From Spirulina major PCC 6313 (GTDB taxonomy: Bacteria; Cyanobacteriota; Cyanobacteriia; Cyanobacteriales; Spirulinaceae): DNA of 64,000 nt. The notes beneath the pieces were generated by a model. It was not told where the DNA came from. It saw only the letters and a list, made by a program, of their open reading frames with translations, and did not search any database. The translations under genes and the position numbers were made by a program. The DNA is taken from assembly GCF_001890765.1 (NCBI RefSeq), contig NZ_KV878783.1, positions 729,625-793,624 on the forward strand, read 5' to 3'. Shown piece after piece: positions 18,659 to 27,298 of the stretch (positions are counted from its first letter, which is position 1; the number at the start of each line of letters is the position of its first letter).

Positions 18659-19863
18659 GTGCTTAGTCAAAGAGATAGTGCCGAGTGAGAAGAGTAAGAT
18701 GAAGTCAGTTTCTCAACCAAGGCTGACATGGTCAAAAAATACGTTGTGCGCTTAAGCGACGAAGAACGACAAAACCTCCAGGAAATTGTCACCACGGGGA
18801 AACGAGCTGCGGCTCTGATCAATCATGCCCGAATTCTCCTCAAAGCCGATTGCCAGCAATCCCCCGGTTGGCGAGATCAGGATATAAAAGAAGCCCTTGA
18901 TATTAGCCTTAGAACCATTGAGCGAGTGCGGAAACGATTTGTCGAAGAGGGGCTAGAGGCAGCCTTAAGCCCTCGCCCCATCCCCGTCGCCCCCGAAAGT
19001 TGGATGGCACAACGGAGGCACACTTAGTGGCGTTGTGCTGTAGTGAACCGCCCGCAGGTCAGGGGCGATGGACGTTACGTTTATTAGCACAGCAGATGGT
19101 GGAGTTGGACTATGTCGATGACATCAGCCATGAAAGCGTGCGGCAACTGCTAAAAAAACGAACTCCAACCCTGGCGACAAAGCTGTTGGGTAATTCCACC
19201 GAGCCAAAGCGCAGAGTTTGTCTGGCATATGGAGGCAGTCTTGACGGTCTATCAGACGGATTACACCCCAAACATGCCTGTGATTTGCATTGATGAAGCG
19301 AGCAAACAGTTAGTCAAAGAAACCCGCCTACCCATTCCGGCTCAACCGGGGCAGCCCGAACGGGTGGATTATGAATATGAGCGCAACGGGACAGCCAACC
19401 TGTTTATGGTCTGTGAACCGATGATTGGGTGGCGGCGCGTGACGGTCACAGAGCGTCGCACCGCAGTAGATTATGCCCACTTGCTCAAAACGTTAGTGGA
19501 TATCGATTACGCCCAAGCCCAAAAAATCATTGTCATTCAGGATAATCTCAATACTCATTCCCCGGCCTCACTCTACAAAGCCTTTGAACCGGCAGAAGCA
19601 CAACGCATCTTGAGTCGATTGGAATTCTGCCATACCCCCAAACATGGCAGTTGGCTGAATATGGCCGAGATTGAACTGAGTGTTTTGAGTCGTCAGTGCT
19701 TAAGTCGCCGGATTCCTGATCAGGAGACACTCAAGCGTGAAGTGGATGCCTGGCAAGACGAGCGCAATCATCAGGAAACATGGATTGATTGGCGATTTAC
19801 AACGGCTGATGCCAGGCTGAAATTACAACATCTCTATCCGTCAATTGATTGTTGACTGGACAC
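18659..19863 (+). mobile_element. IS630-family insertion sequence, 1205 bp, with TA target duplication
   Basis: The ends are imperfect inverted repeats: left GTGCTTAGTCAA, right (reverse complement) GTGTCCAGTCAA. The element is flanked by TA at 18657-18658 and 19864-19865, the target duplication typical of the IS630/Tc1 group. It carries one transposase gene broken into three frames. It inserted exactly at the stop codon of ilvA: the TAG at 19865-19863 (minus strand) uses TA from the duplicated target and G from the IS end. The reconstructed empty site also reads TAG, so ilvA is not altered. Confidence 0.9.
18728..19855 (+). pseudogene. IS630-family transposase, interrupted by two frameshifts
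   Basis: The reading is split in three. Frame 1 (18728 to about 18990) encodes the helix-turn-helix DNA-binding part (WRDQDIKEALDISLRTIERV). A -1 shift near the run of C at 18986-18992 is needed to continue into frame 2 (TTEAHLVALCCSEPPAGQ, DISHESVRQLLKK). A +1 shift at the A7 run near 19153-19159 then restores the original NELQPWRQ... reading and leads into the third frame, which carries the DDE catalytic core: ICIDEASKQL, VIQDNLNTHS and LNMAEIELSVLSRQ supply D, D and E. The first shift could be programmed, as in other IS630 elements; the second looks like an extra A in a homopolymer. Slippage at A7 might rescue some product, but most likely the gene is inactive. Confidence 0.85.
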
Positions 19864-21374
19864 TAGCCCAAAAACAAGCGATAGGCAGGATTTTCATTTT
19901 CATCCCAATAGCGATAGCCCAAGGTGTCGAGCACGGTTTGCCAAGCGCCCCAATCCTCCGGCGGCACTTGCATGCCCACAACAATGCGGCCATAGTCAGC
20001 GCCATGGTTGCGATAGTGACAGAGACTGATATTCCAATGGGGACTGAGGGCGGCGACAAACTTCATTAAAGCGCCCGGACGTTCGGGAAACTCGAAGCGG
20101 TAAACCAGTTCATGGTGGGCGAGGGGGGAATGGCCGCCGACCATGTGGCGTAGGTGCATTTTGGTCAGTTCGTCGTCGCTGAGGTCGAGGGTTTTGAGGC
20201 CGTTGGTTTCAAAGGTGGCGGCGATCTGGGTGGCTTCGGCGCGATTTTTAATCTGCACCCCGACGAAGATATGGGCCTCGGCGGCGTTGGCGATCCGGTA
20301 GTTAAATTCAGTAATGTTATGGTTGCCGAGGCAGTCGCAGAAGCGTTTGAGGCTGCCGGGCTGTTCGGGAATGGTGACGGCAAAGATGGCTTCGCGGCGT
20401 TCTCCAAATTCGGCCCGTTCGGAGACGAAGCGGAGGCGATCGAAGTTCATGTTTGCACCGCAGGCGATCGCCACTAGGGTTTTACCAGAGCAATTTTCTC
20501 GCTCAACATAGGCTTTCGCACCTGCGATCGCCAACGCTCCGGCCGGTTCTAAGATCGATCGCGTATCTTCAAACACATCCTTAATCGCCGCACAAATATC
20601 ATCGGTGGTGACCCGCAACACTTCATCTACATACAACTGACAAAGGCGAAAGGTCTCAACCCCCACCTGACGCACTGCCACCCCATCGGCAAACAGCCCC
20701 ACCTGGGGGAGCTTGACCCGTTCGCCCTGTTGCAGCGATTGATACATCGCATCAGCATCCATCGGCTCAACCCCGATGATTTTAATCTCTGGGCGGAGTT
20801 GCTTCACGTAGGCAGCAATGCCAGAAATCAAGCCCCCACCGCCGATCGCCACCAATATCGCCTCAATGGGCCCCGACTGCTGGCGCAGAATTTCCATGCC
20901 GATCGTGCCTTGCCCCGCAATCACATCGGGGTCATCAAAAGGGTGAATGAAGGTGAGTCCCTGTTCGGCTTCGAGTTGGCGGGCGTGGGCGTGGGCATCG
21001 TCAAAGGTTTCGCCGTGGAGCACCACCCGGCCGCCCCTCGCTCTCACCGCCGCCACTTTAACATCGGGGGTGGTCATCGGCATGACGATCGTAGCGGTCA
21101 CCCCTAACTGCCGCGCTCCGAGGGCGACCCCTTGGGCATGGTTCCCAGCCGAGGCAGTAATCACGCCCTGACGAAGGCGATCGCGCTCTAGTTGCGCCAT
21201 CTTGTTATAGGCTCCGCGCAGCTTGAAGGAAAACACCGACTGCAAATCTTCGCGTTTGAGCAGCAGCCGATTGTCGAGACGCGCCGAAAGATTATGGGCA
21301 ATCTCCAAGGGACTCTCGCGGGCCACATCGTAAACCTGCGCCGTGAGAATGCGTTTGAGGTAGTCGATCGCCAT
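19863..21374 (-). CDS. ilvA: Threonine ammonia-lyase (threonine deaminase), biosynthetic
   Basis: 503 residues from the ATG at 21374, which matches the usual family start (MAIDYLKRILTAQVYDVA); longer frames run into an intergenic repeat. The PLP-dependent catalytic domain (about 1-320) has the Schiff-base Lys in SVFSFKLRGAY, the phosphate-binding loop SAGNHAQGVALGA and the Gly-rich AIGGGGLISGIAAY. Two ACT-like regulatory domains follow (about 330-415 and 425-503; IPEQPGSLKRF, FPERPGALMKF), so allosteric inhibition by isoleucine is expected. It converts threonine to 2-oxobutanoate, the first step of isoleucine synthesis. The stop codon sits on the junction with the IS630 element. Confidence 0.96.
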   Translation of the reverse strand: MAIDYLKRILTAQVYDVARESPLEIAHNLSARLDNRLLLKREDLQSVFSFKLRGAYNKMAQLERDRLRQGVITASAGNHAQGVALGARQLGVTATIVMPMTTPDVKVAAVRARGGRVVLHGETFDDAHAHARQLEAEQGLTFIHPFDDPDVIAGQGTIGMEILRQQSGPIEAILVAIGGGGLISGIAAYVKQLRPEIKIIGVEPMDADAMYQSLQQGERVKLPQVGLFADGVAVRQVGVETFRLCQLYVDEVLRVTTDDICAAIKDVFEDTRSILEPAGALAIAGAKAYVERENCSGKTLVAIACGANMNFDRLRFVSERAEFGERREAIFAVTIPEQPGSLKRFCDCLGNHNITEFNYRIANAAEAHIFVGVQIKNRAEATQIAATFETNGLKTLDLSDDELTKMHLRHMVGGHSPLAHHELVYRFEFPERPGALMKFVAALSPHWNISLCHYRNHGADYGRIVVGMQVPPEDWGAWQTVLDTLGYRYWDENENPAYRLFLG

Positions 21375-21448
21375 GGTTTTTCGGGGAAACGGAAAGAATT
21401 CCCATTCTGCCATATTCCCCTGGGTTGCTGTCTTGAGCCTCAAGGGGT

Positions 21449-21512
21449 GCGAGCTTCTAGCTCGCTATGGATGACCCGTGATGGAAAGCAGCGGGCAAGA
21501 TGCCCGCACTAC
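21449..21512. repeat. Two palindromes: GCGAGCT-TCT-AGCTCGC and GCGGGCA-AGA-TGCCCGC
   Basis: The hairpins lie at 21449-21465 and 21491-21507. The second, with its ACTAC flank, is the exact reverse complement of the copy at 13924-13945; the first matches the hairpin at 54064-54080. They occupy the gap between ilvA and the flavoprotein gene. Confidence 0.65.
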
Positions 21513-21530
21513 AGTTGGAAGAAACGCAGG

Positions 21531-23024
21531 TTAGGCGAAAAAGCCGCGATCGCCCGTCATCGTGCGCCAGAGTTGATTGAGCGATCGCATCGCGGCGATG
21601 TGGGGTTCATCGGGTTCGACGGGGATGATTTCCGCTGCTTTGCCCCGCTTCAACTGTTGACAGACCAAATTCGCCGCCTCTAAACCTGTGACGTAGGCCT
21701 TTTCCTGCGACCACGACCCATGATCCGTAATCACCCAATCGCCACTAAAAAAGAGATTTGGGATCGGACTTTGGGCCCGTTGGAGGTGTTGATAACTGCC
21801 CGGCGCGAAATGGGTCACCCCTTGGCTGACCCGGATAAAGCGTTGATCGACAATATTCGCCTGGCTAAAGTCCGGAATACAGGTGATTAAATCTTGGTGA
21901 ATTTTGCGGCTGAGGTCGGCATCATTCATCGCCAGCAATTGATTGGCGTGATAAAAATCCACCTCCACGACGCTGCCCGGTTCTTGGTGATATTCATCGT
22001 GGAGGGTGTTGAGGTCGAAGAATGTCCAGCCTGTGGTGTCATCAAAGCCAAAACAGGCGTTAGAGGGCTGGGGAATGTTTACCTTACGATCGAACCAGAA
22101 CCGACTGGCGAGCACATCAATGCCGCCCAGGTTTAACAGATTCCGAAATTCTGGATATTGGGCCAGGGTGGAACTGGCTTGGACGAGTTTTTTCATGCCG
22201 CTGATACTGATGGCGAAGATCACTGCATCGGCAGGCAGTTGGCGATCGCCACAGATCACCCCCGTCACCTGCCCCTGACTATTGAGCACCACATCGGTCA
22301 CTTGATGGTTCGTCAACACCTCGCCGCCCAGGGCTTCAATCTGCTGCACCCAGGGCCGAAAAATCATCTCGCCCACTGTCCCCCGACACCACACCACATC
22401 AAAATCCGGCTGGTGGGCGAGGATGAAGTAGTACAACATCCCCAAGGCCGCCGCCGCGCTGCACTGTTCCCCCGGTGCAAACAGCCCCACCAACAACATC
22501 GGGTTAAAGGCATCGGTGTAGAGCCGCTCTGAAACGCCGTATTCCTGGAAGAGTTCGCGGGCGGTGCGTTTGTCGTAGCGTCGCCACGCCGCATCAGAAT
22601 TATCAAAATCAATCACCGCCCGGAGCAGAGGCAGGGCGGAAAGGCGATCGCTCAAGGGCAAACGCGGAAATTGGGTATAGAGAAACGTGCCGAGGGGCGA
22701 CGGCAGGCGGAATTCGTTTTGAAACAGGGGTGCGATCGCTTCTAAACCGTGGGGTGAATATTGATGGGACTGGGTAAAAGGCGTAAAGGGCTTCAACCCC
22801 AATTCTTTCACCCGTTGAAAAATATTGCGATAGGGATACCAAAACCCATGAATCCCCCCCTCAATCGATCGCCCATCCGCCGTCCGCCAACCCGCCACCA
22901 ATCCCCCCGGCTGGGCACTGGCTTCGAGGAGCGTCACGTCATACCCCTGTCGCGCCAGATGATCCGTCGCCCCCAGACCTGCCCAGCCCGCCCCCACCAC
23001 AATTACCCGTTTTTTCGCCACCAT
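21531..23024 (-). CDS. FAD-dependent oxidoreductase of the carotenoid desaturase family
   Basis: 497 residues from the ATG at 23024; a TTG nine codons upstream is possible. The N-terminal dinucleotide-binding motif is VIVVGAGWAGLGATDHLARQ, with Glu ending beta-2 in VTLLEAS and the family GGLVAGW. A C-terminal FAD-contacting segment (IPNLFFSGDWV...GSWSQEKAYVTGLEAANLV) matches plant/cyanobacterial-type phytoene and zeta-carotene desaturases and their relatives. It probably acts on an isoprenoid or another hydrophobic substrate, but it does not read as a canonical CrtP or CrtQ, so I give no symbol. It stands alone, read away from the divergent radical SAM gene. Confidence 0.8.
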   Translation of the reverse strand: MVAKKRVIVVGAGWAGLGATDHLARQGYDVTLLEASAQPGGLVAGWRTADGRSIEGGIHGFWYPYRNIFQRVKELGLKPFTPFTQSHQYSPHGLEAIAPLFQNEFRLPSPLGTFLYTQFPRLPLSDRLSALPLLRAVIDFDNSDAAWRRYDKRTARELFQEYGVSERLYTDAFNPMLLVGLFAPGEQCSAAAALGMLYYFILAHQPDFDVVWCRGTVGEMIFRPWVQQIEALGGEVLTNHQVTDVVLNSQGQVTGVICGDRQLPADAVIFAISISGMKKLVQASSTLAQYPEFRNLLNLGGIDVLASRFWFDRKVNIPQPSNACFGFDDTTGWTFFDLNTLHDEYHQEPGSVVEVDFYHANQLLAMNDADLSRKIHQDLITCIPDFSQANIVDQRFIRVSQGVTHFAPGSYQHLQRAQSPIPNLFFSGDWVITDHGSWSQEKAYVTGLEAANLVCQQLKRGKAAEIIPVEPDEPHIAAMRSLNQLWRTMTGDRGFFA

Positions 23025-23088
23025 GACCCGTTTTTGCTTATCTATGATCAATGATTTAAATTGTACCGAGAGTTGCGCGATCGGTTTC

Positions 23089-23197
23089 CCTCATCCCCAG
23101 CTCCCCTTCGACTGCGCTCAGGGCATCGCTTCTCCCCCAGGAGAAGGGAGCCAGAAGCCCTCTCCTGCGGGAGAGGGTTGGGTGAGGGTTTTTTAGA
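23089..23197. repeat. MITE-like GC-rich repeat with nested hairpins
   Basis: The segment opens with CCCTCATCCCC and closes with GGGTGAGGGTTTTTT, and contains CCCTCTCC-TGCG-GGAGAGGG (23158-23177) and the CTTCGACTGCGCTCAGGG motif also seen near 35030 and 50885. The T-run after the last arm could terminate transcription rightward. It lies in the 273-base gap between divergent genes. Confidence 0.5.
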
Positions 23198-23297
23198 GAT
23201 ACTGCTCAACCCTCAAGATGAATGCTCACCCTGCCCCGCTTACTGGGTCTCCTACGTTAAAATAGGGCACTGATCCTGAAGATTCGGAGAGCGCCCC

Positions 23298-25955
23298 TTG
23301 ACCGTCACCATAGACCAACTTCTCACCCCCGACATTAATAAACCCGCTCGCTACTTGGGTAATGAATTGGGCGCGGTGCATAAACCGTGGGAAAAGGCAA
23401 CGGTGCGCTGGGTCTTGACCTATCCCGAAATTTATGAAGTGGGCGCGTCCAACTTGGGGCATATCATTCTCTACAACATCCTCAACGCCCAACCGCGTCA
23501 ACTGTGCGATCGCGCCTATCTCCCCGCTCCTGATCTGGCGACGAAATTACGCGACACCGATACGCCCCTGTTTGCGTTGGAATCGCGGCGATCGCTCACG
23601 GATTTTGATATTCTCGGCTTCAGTCTCAGCTACGAACTCGGCGCGACGAACATCCTCGAAATGCTCACCCTGGCGCAAATTCCCCTCACGGCCGCCGAAC
23701 GGTGCGATCGCCCCGACATCCCCCTAATCTTCGCCGGGGGTCAAACCGCCACATCTAACCCCGAACCCTTTTCCGACTTCCTCGATTTCTTCGCCCTCGG
23801 TGACGGAGAAGAATTACTGCCGGAAATTGGCCTGGTGATCGCCGAAGGGAAAGCCGCTGGCCTGAGTAAGCGAGAAATCCTCCTCGACCTGGCCCAAGTG
23901 CCGGGGGTTTATGTGCCGCTATATTACGACCAAACCGAGACGGGCGCAGTGGTTCCCAACCATCCCGATGTGCCGCCCCGTGTCCTGCGCCGCGTTGCTG
24001 CGCCGATGCCCGCCTATTCCATCGGTCTCGTGCCCTATGTGGAAACGGTACACGATCGCCTCACGGTGGAAATTCGGCGCGGTTGTACGCGGGGCTGTCG
24101 GTTTTGTCAGCCGGGGATGTTGACGCGACCGGCGCGGGATGTGGAGCCGGAAAAAGTGGTGGATGCGATCGAAAAAGGAATGCGGGCCACGGGATATAAC
24201 GAATTTTCCTTGCTGTCCCTGAGTTGTTCGGACTATCTCGCCCTGCCTGCGGTGGGGATGGAAATTAAAAACCGCCTCAAGGATGAAAATATTTCCCTCA
24301 ATCTCCCCAGTCAACGGGTGGATCGTTTTGATGAAAATATCGCCAATATCCTCGGCGGCACACGCCAAGCGGGTCTCACCTTCGCCCCGGAAGCCGGAAC
24401 CCAACGGATGCGCGACGTGATTAACAAAGGCCTCACCAATGAAGAACTGCTGCGGGGGATTAAAACCGCCGTCGAGCAGGGCTGGGACAAGGTGAAGCTC
24501 TATTTCATGATCGGGTTGCCGGGGGAAACCGATGTAGATGTGCTGGGAATCGCCGAAACCCTGCGCTGGTTGCGCAGTGAATGTGCAATCCAGGGGCGCA
24601 AACGCTTGGAATTTACGGTGACGATTTCCAATTTCACCCCCAAACCCCATACGCCGTTTCAGTGGCATTCGGTTTCGACGGCGGAATTTGTGCGTAAACA
24701 GGACTTGCTGCGGGCGGAGTTGAAGCGGATTCGGGGGGTGAAGGCGAATTTTACCGATGTGCGGATTTCGGCGATGGAGGATTTTGTCGGGCGGGGCGAT
24801 CGCACCCTCGGCCGGGTCATTCGTCGCGCTTGGGAATTAGGAGCCGGGATGGATTCCTGGTGGGAAAGTATCGATCGCGCCTACGGAGCTTGGGAAGAAG
24901 CGATCGCCGCTTCCGGCCTGACCTGGAAATATCGCAACATTGAAAACGGTGAATGGAACGTCATGGACGCAGACAACACCGCCACGGGCCGCACCGAAAC
25001 CCTCCGCGCCGCCTCCCCCCAATGGAAACGCCGCTTTGATTGGGACGAACGCCTCAACGCGCCGCTGCCGTGGGATCACATCAATACCGGCATTGATCAA
25101 GAATGGCTCAAAGCGGATCTCCAACGGGCTTTAGAAGCGACGATTGTGCCGGACTGTGCCTTTGAGGGGTGCTCTCAATGTGGGATCTGTGGCGAGGCTT
25201 TTGGGGACAATATTGTCCAAGATGTGCCGCCAATTCCGGCCTTTGAGGGACAATTCCGCCCAAATATTACCCGCGCTCAACGGCTGCGGGTGTGGTTTGG
25301 CAAGTTGGGCGAGTTGCGGCTCTTGAGTCATCTTGACCTAGTGCGTTTATTTGACCGGATCACCCGTCGCGCGTCGCTGCCGATCGCCTTCACTAACGGG
25401 TTTCATCCGGGGCCGAAAATTGCGATCGCCAATGCCCTCTCCCTCGGCATGACCAGCGAAGGGGAAATCGTCGATTTTGAACTCACCGAACCGCTGACAC
25501 TTGAGGATTTCCAGCAACGCTTAAACCAAGCACTCCCCCCAGATCTGCCCCTCTACCGGGTTGAAGAGGTTGCGGTTAACTCTCCCTCCGCTAACAAACT
25601 GCTACGGGAAGCCCGTTATACCCTCGATCTCAGCACTGACACGCCCGAACCCCCTTGGGCGGATTGGATCGCGGCAGTGATGGCGAGTGAGGCGATTCCC
25701 TTTGAAAAAATCACCAAATCCGGCAAGGTGAAGCAAATTAATCTGCGCGATCGCTTAATCCACCTCGAATTGATCCACACCCACGACCACACCGCCCAAA
25801 TCCGCTACACCGGCCAATGCACCAACGACGGCACGGTACTCCAGCCCGCCCATGTCGCCCATCTGCTCGCTCATATTTCCGGGCAAGCGATCGCCCTCAC
25901 CCACGCCCACCGCGAAGCCCTCACCCTCGCCGACCCTCCCAACGAACGCCCCTAG
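23298..25955 (+). CDS. B12-binding-type radical SAM protein fused to DUF2344 (TIGR03960/TIGR03936 family)
   Basis: 885 residues. The TTG start at 23298 is supported by GGAGA at 23286-23290 and by the family's N-terminal reading. An N-terminal cobalamin-binding-like domain (about 50-200) precedes a radical SAM core with the [4Fe-4S] cysteines in RRGCTRGCRFCQPG (about residue 265) and family motifs (FSLLSLSCSDY, LNLPSQRVDRFD, FAPEAGTQRMRD). A Cys-rich insert (DCAFEGCSQCGICG, about residue 620) may hold another cluster. The C-terminal DUF2344 domain begins around 650 (RVWFGKLGELRLLSHLDLVRLF). In many bacteria this family neighbours RNase E/G genes; here it does not. The reaction is not known to me. 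Confidence 0.92.
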   Translation: MTVTIDQLLTPDINKPARYLGNELGAVHKPWEKATVRWVLTYPEIYEVGASNLGHIILYNILNAQPRQLCDRAYLPAPDLATKLRDTDTPLFALESRRSLTDFDILGFSLSYELGATNILEMLTLAQIPLTAAERCDRPDIPLIFAGGQTATSNPEPFSDFLDFFALGDGEELLPEIGLVIAEGKAAGLSKREILLDLAQVPGVYVPLYYDQTETGAVVPNHPDVPPRVLRRVAAPMPAYSIGLVPYVETVHDRLTVEIRRGCTRGCRFCQPGMLTRPARDVEPEKVVDAIEKGMRATGYNEFSLLSLSCSDYLALPAVGMEIKNRLKDENISLNLPSQRVDRFDENIANILGGTRQAGLTFAPEAGTQRMRDVINKGLTNEELLRGIKTAVEQGWDKVKLYFMIGLPGETDVDVLGIAETLRWLRSECAIQGRKRLEFTVTISNFTPKPHTPFQWHSVSTAEFVRKQDLLRAELKRIRGVKANFTDVRISAMEDFVGRGDRTLGRVIRRAWELGAGMDSWWESIDRAYGAWEEAIAASGLTWKYRNIENGEWNVMDADNTATGRTETLRAASPQWKRRFDWDERLNAPLPWDHINTGIDQEWLKADLQRALEATIVPDCAFEGCSQCGICGEAFGDNIVQDVPPIPAFEGQFRPNITRAQRLRVWFGKLGELRLLSHLDLVRLFDRITRRASLPIAFTNGFHPGPKIAIANALSLGMTSEGEIVDFELTEPLTLEDFQQRLNQALPPDLPLYRVEEVAVNSPSANKLLREARYTLDLSTDTPEPPWADWIAAVMASEAIPFEKITKSGKVKQINLRDRLIHLELIHTHDHTAQIRYTGQCTNDGTVLQPAHVAHLLAHISGQAIALTHAHREALTLADPPNERP

Positions 25956-25969
25956 GGTCACGGCACAGC

Positions 25970-26110
25970 TTGATTGGTGGGTTACGGCGGATTGATGAAT
26001 TATAGTGATGGCAGGAGTTTAAGCCACCTAACCCACCCTACGGTAAATCATTATTTTAACTGTGCCATAACGGTAGAGTGCTGTTAGCGCAGCGTAACGC
26101 ACCGTCACGT
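25970..26110. repeat. Intergenic repeat of the GGTGGGTTACG / GCGTAACGCACCG type
   Basis: GGTGGGTTACGGCGG (25976-25990) pairs loosely with AACCCACCCTACGG (26029-26042), and TTAGCGCAGCGTAACGCACCG (26084-26104) contains a further palindrome. This pattern is a widespread cyanobacterial intergenic repeat. It lies between convergent genes and may act as a terminator. Confidence 0.45.
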
Positions 26111-26126
26111 TGAACTTTGGATGGCC

Positions 26127-26444
26127 CTAGGCTACTTCATCGGGTTCATCAAGGTCATCGGAATCAGGATCATCAGAATCGGGATCATCCGTTGAGGGGG
26201 AATCAGCGTCAGGTTCTGGACGATCTGAAGATTCAGCGTCGGCCTCGTCCCAGGGCGAATCATAGCGGTTCCAGGGCAAAATGGGCCGGTTTGGTGCTTT
26301 TTTGCTCAGAACAGTAATATTATCCGGGTCGGGTTCGGGCAAGTCCAAGGCATCCTCCGCTGGGATATCGGGGGATGGGTCAACTCCCTTCGGTTTGGGG
26401 GGAGATGGGTCTTGGGTGGGACGAGGGTTAGGATCAGAGCTCAT
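26127..26444 (-). CDS. Acidic, disordered small protein
   Basis: 105 residues. The composition is very rich in Asp, Pro, Ser and Glu, with a Pro-rich N-terminus (DPSPPKPKGVDPSPD) and a tandem acidic C-terminus (DDPDSDDPDSDD). The only ordered-looking stretch is the middle (NITVLSKKAPNRPILPWNRYDSPWDE), which could be a binding motif. There is no signal peptide or membrane segment. I do not recognise a family. It is read in the same direction as the upstream membrane protein gene, 137 bases away. Low-complexity composition makes it possible that this is only a chance frame. Confidence 0.45.
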   Translation of the reverse strand: MSSDPNPRPTQDPSPPKPKGVDPSPDIPAEDALDLPEPDPDNITVLSKKAPNRPILPWNRYDSPWDEADAESSDRPEPDADSPSTDDPDSDDPDSDDLDEPDEVA

Positions 26445-26581
26445 AGTGTGATCTCCTGCAAGGACGGCAGCGGTTGAACGGACTGGATATCCTTGGGCTG
26501 CGATCGCACCTCAACGATCGGGTTAAAACCGCATAATCTTGACAACATCATTATTTTACTGCTTCTCCGGTAAGACCCAAG

Positions 26582-27298
26582 TTATAGAGAATAACTGTAC
26601 TGCAATGCGGGAAAAAAGAACGCCACAACGGTATGCATCATAATCACAAAGGCGATCGCCCACGTCACATAGGCCGCATAGTTTAACGTTTGAGACACAT
26701 CATCAATCCGCTGTTGATTGGCTTGATAAGTATGCACCAAATTCACCATCATCCGGAGTTGATATTCTTCAGGGGTTAAAGTCAGATAACGTTCCAAAAA
26801 TTTGTTGTCGCCTAAGTTCGGACTAATGGCAATCTGACGTGGCAAAAAGGCATTAATCAGCAGCGTAAAATTCACCAAAAACCCGACAATTTCCGCCATG
26901 CTAAAGGGACTCGGAATAAACATTAACCGCGACAGGGTGAGACTGGTAAGTAATGCCCCATTCACCACAAATAAAATATTCAATTTTGTGGTTAATAATT
27001 GCCCCTGTTGACGTTGCTGATTTAACACCGATCGCACATCTTGGGCCGCGAGGGCGATCGTGCTCCAAAACCGTTGTTGTTTTTTCGGCGGGGGGTCGGT
27101 GGTGGGGGGAGCTTCTAGGGGAATGTCTGAGATCGTCGGCTCATCATTGGTATTGATGTCCTGGACGGTATGAATGTTCTGGACGTTTGTCTCTGGCACG
27201 GCCTGGGCCGATGACTGCCACAGGCGGGCAGCCCGTTGCAAAACCGTGTTAGGGAAGGAGGTGTTCGAGGATAGCGGTAGCGATGATCTCAGTTCCAT
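26582..27298 (-). CDS. Uncharacterised membrane protein
   Basis: 238 residues if started at the ATG at 27298. The N-terminal about 85 residues are hydrophilic and probably disordered. Residues about 110-165 hold two hydrophobic helices (LNILFVVNGALLTSLTLSRL and MAEIVGFLVNFTLLINAFLP), followed by an amphipathic region (YLTLTPEEYQLRMMVNLVHTY) and a C-terminal membrane helix (AAYVTWAIAFVIMMHTVVAFF). No family recognised. The start is uncertain: the ATG overlaps the upstream glycosyltransferase stop by 50 bases with no ribosome site, and a TTG after that stop could be used instead. Translational coupling to the glycosyltransferase is likely. Confidence 0.6.
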   Translation of the reverse strand: MELRSSLPLSSNTSFPNTVLQRAARLWQSSAQAVPETNVQNIHTVQDINTNDEPTISDIPLEAPPTTDPPPKKQQRFWSTIALAAQDVRSVLNQQRQQGQLLTTKLNILFVVNGALLTSLTLSRLMFIPSPFSMAEIVGFLVNFTLLINAFLPRQIAISPNLGDNKFLERYLTLTPEEYQLRMMVNLVHTYQANQQRIDDVSQTLNYAAYVTWAIAFVIMMHTVVAFFFPALQYSYSL

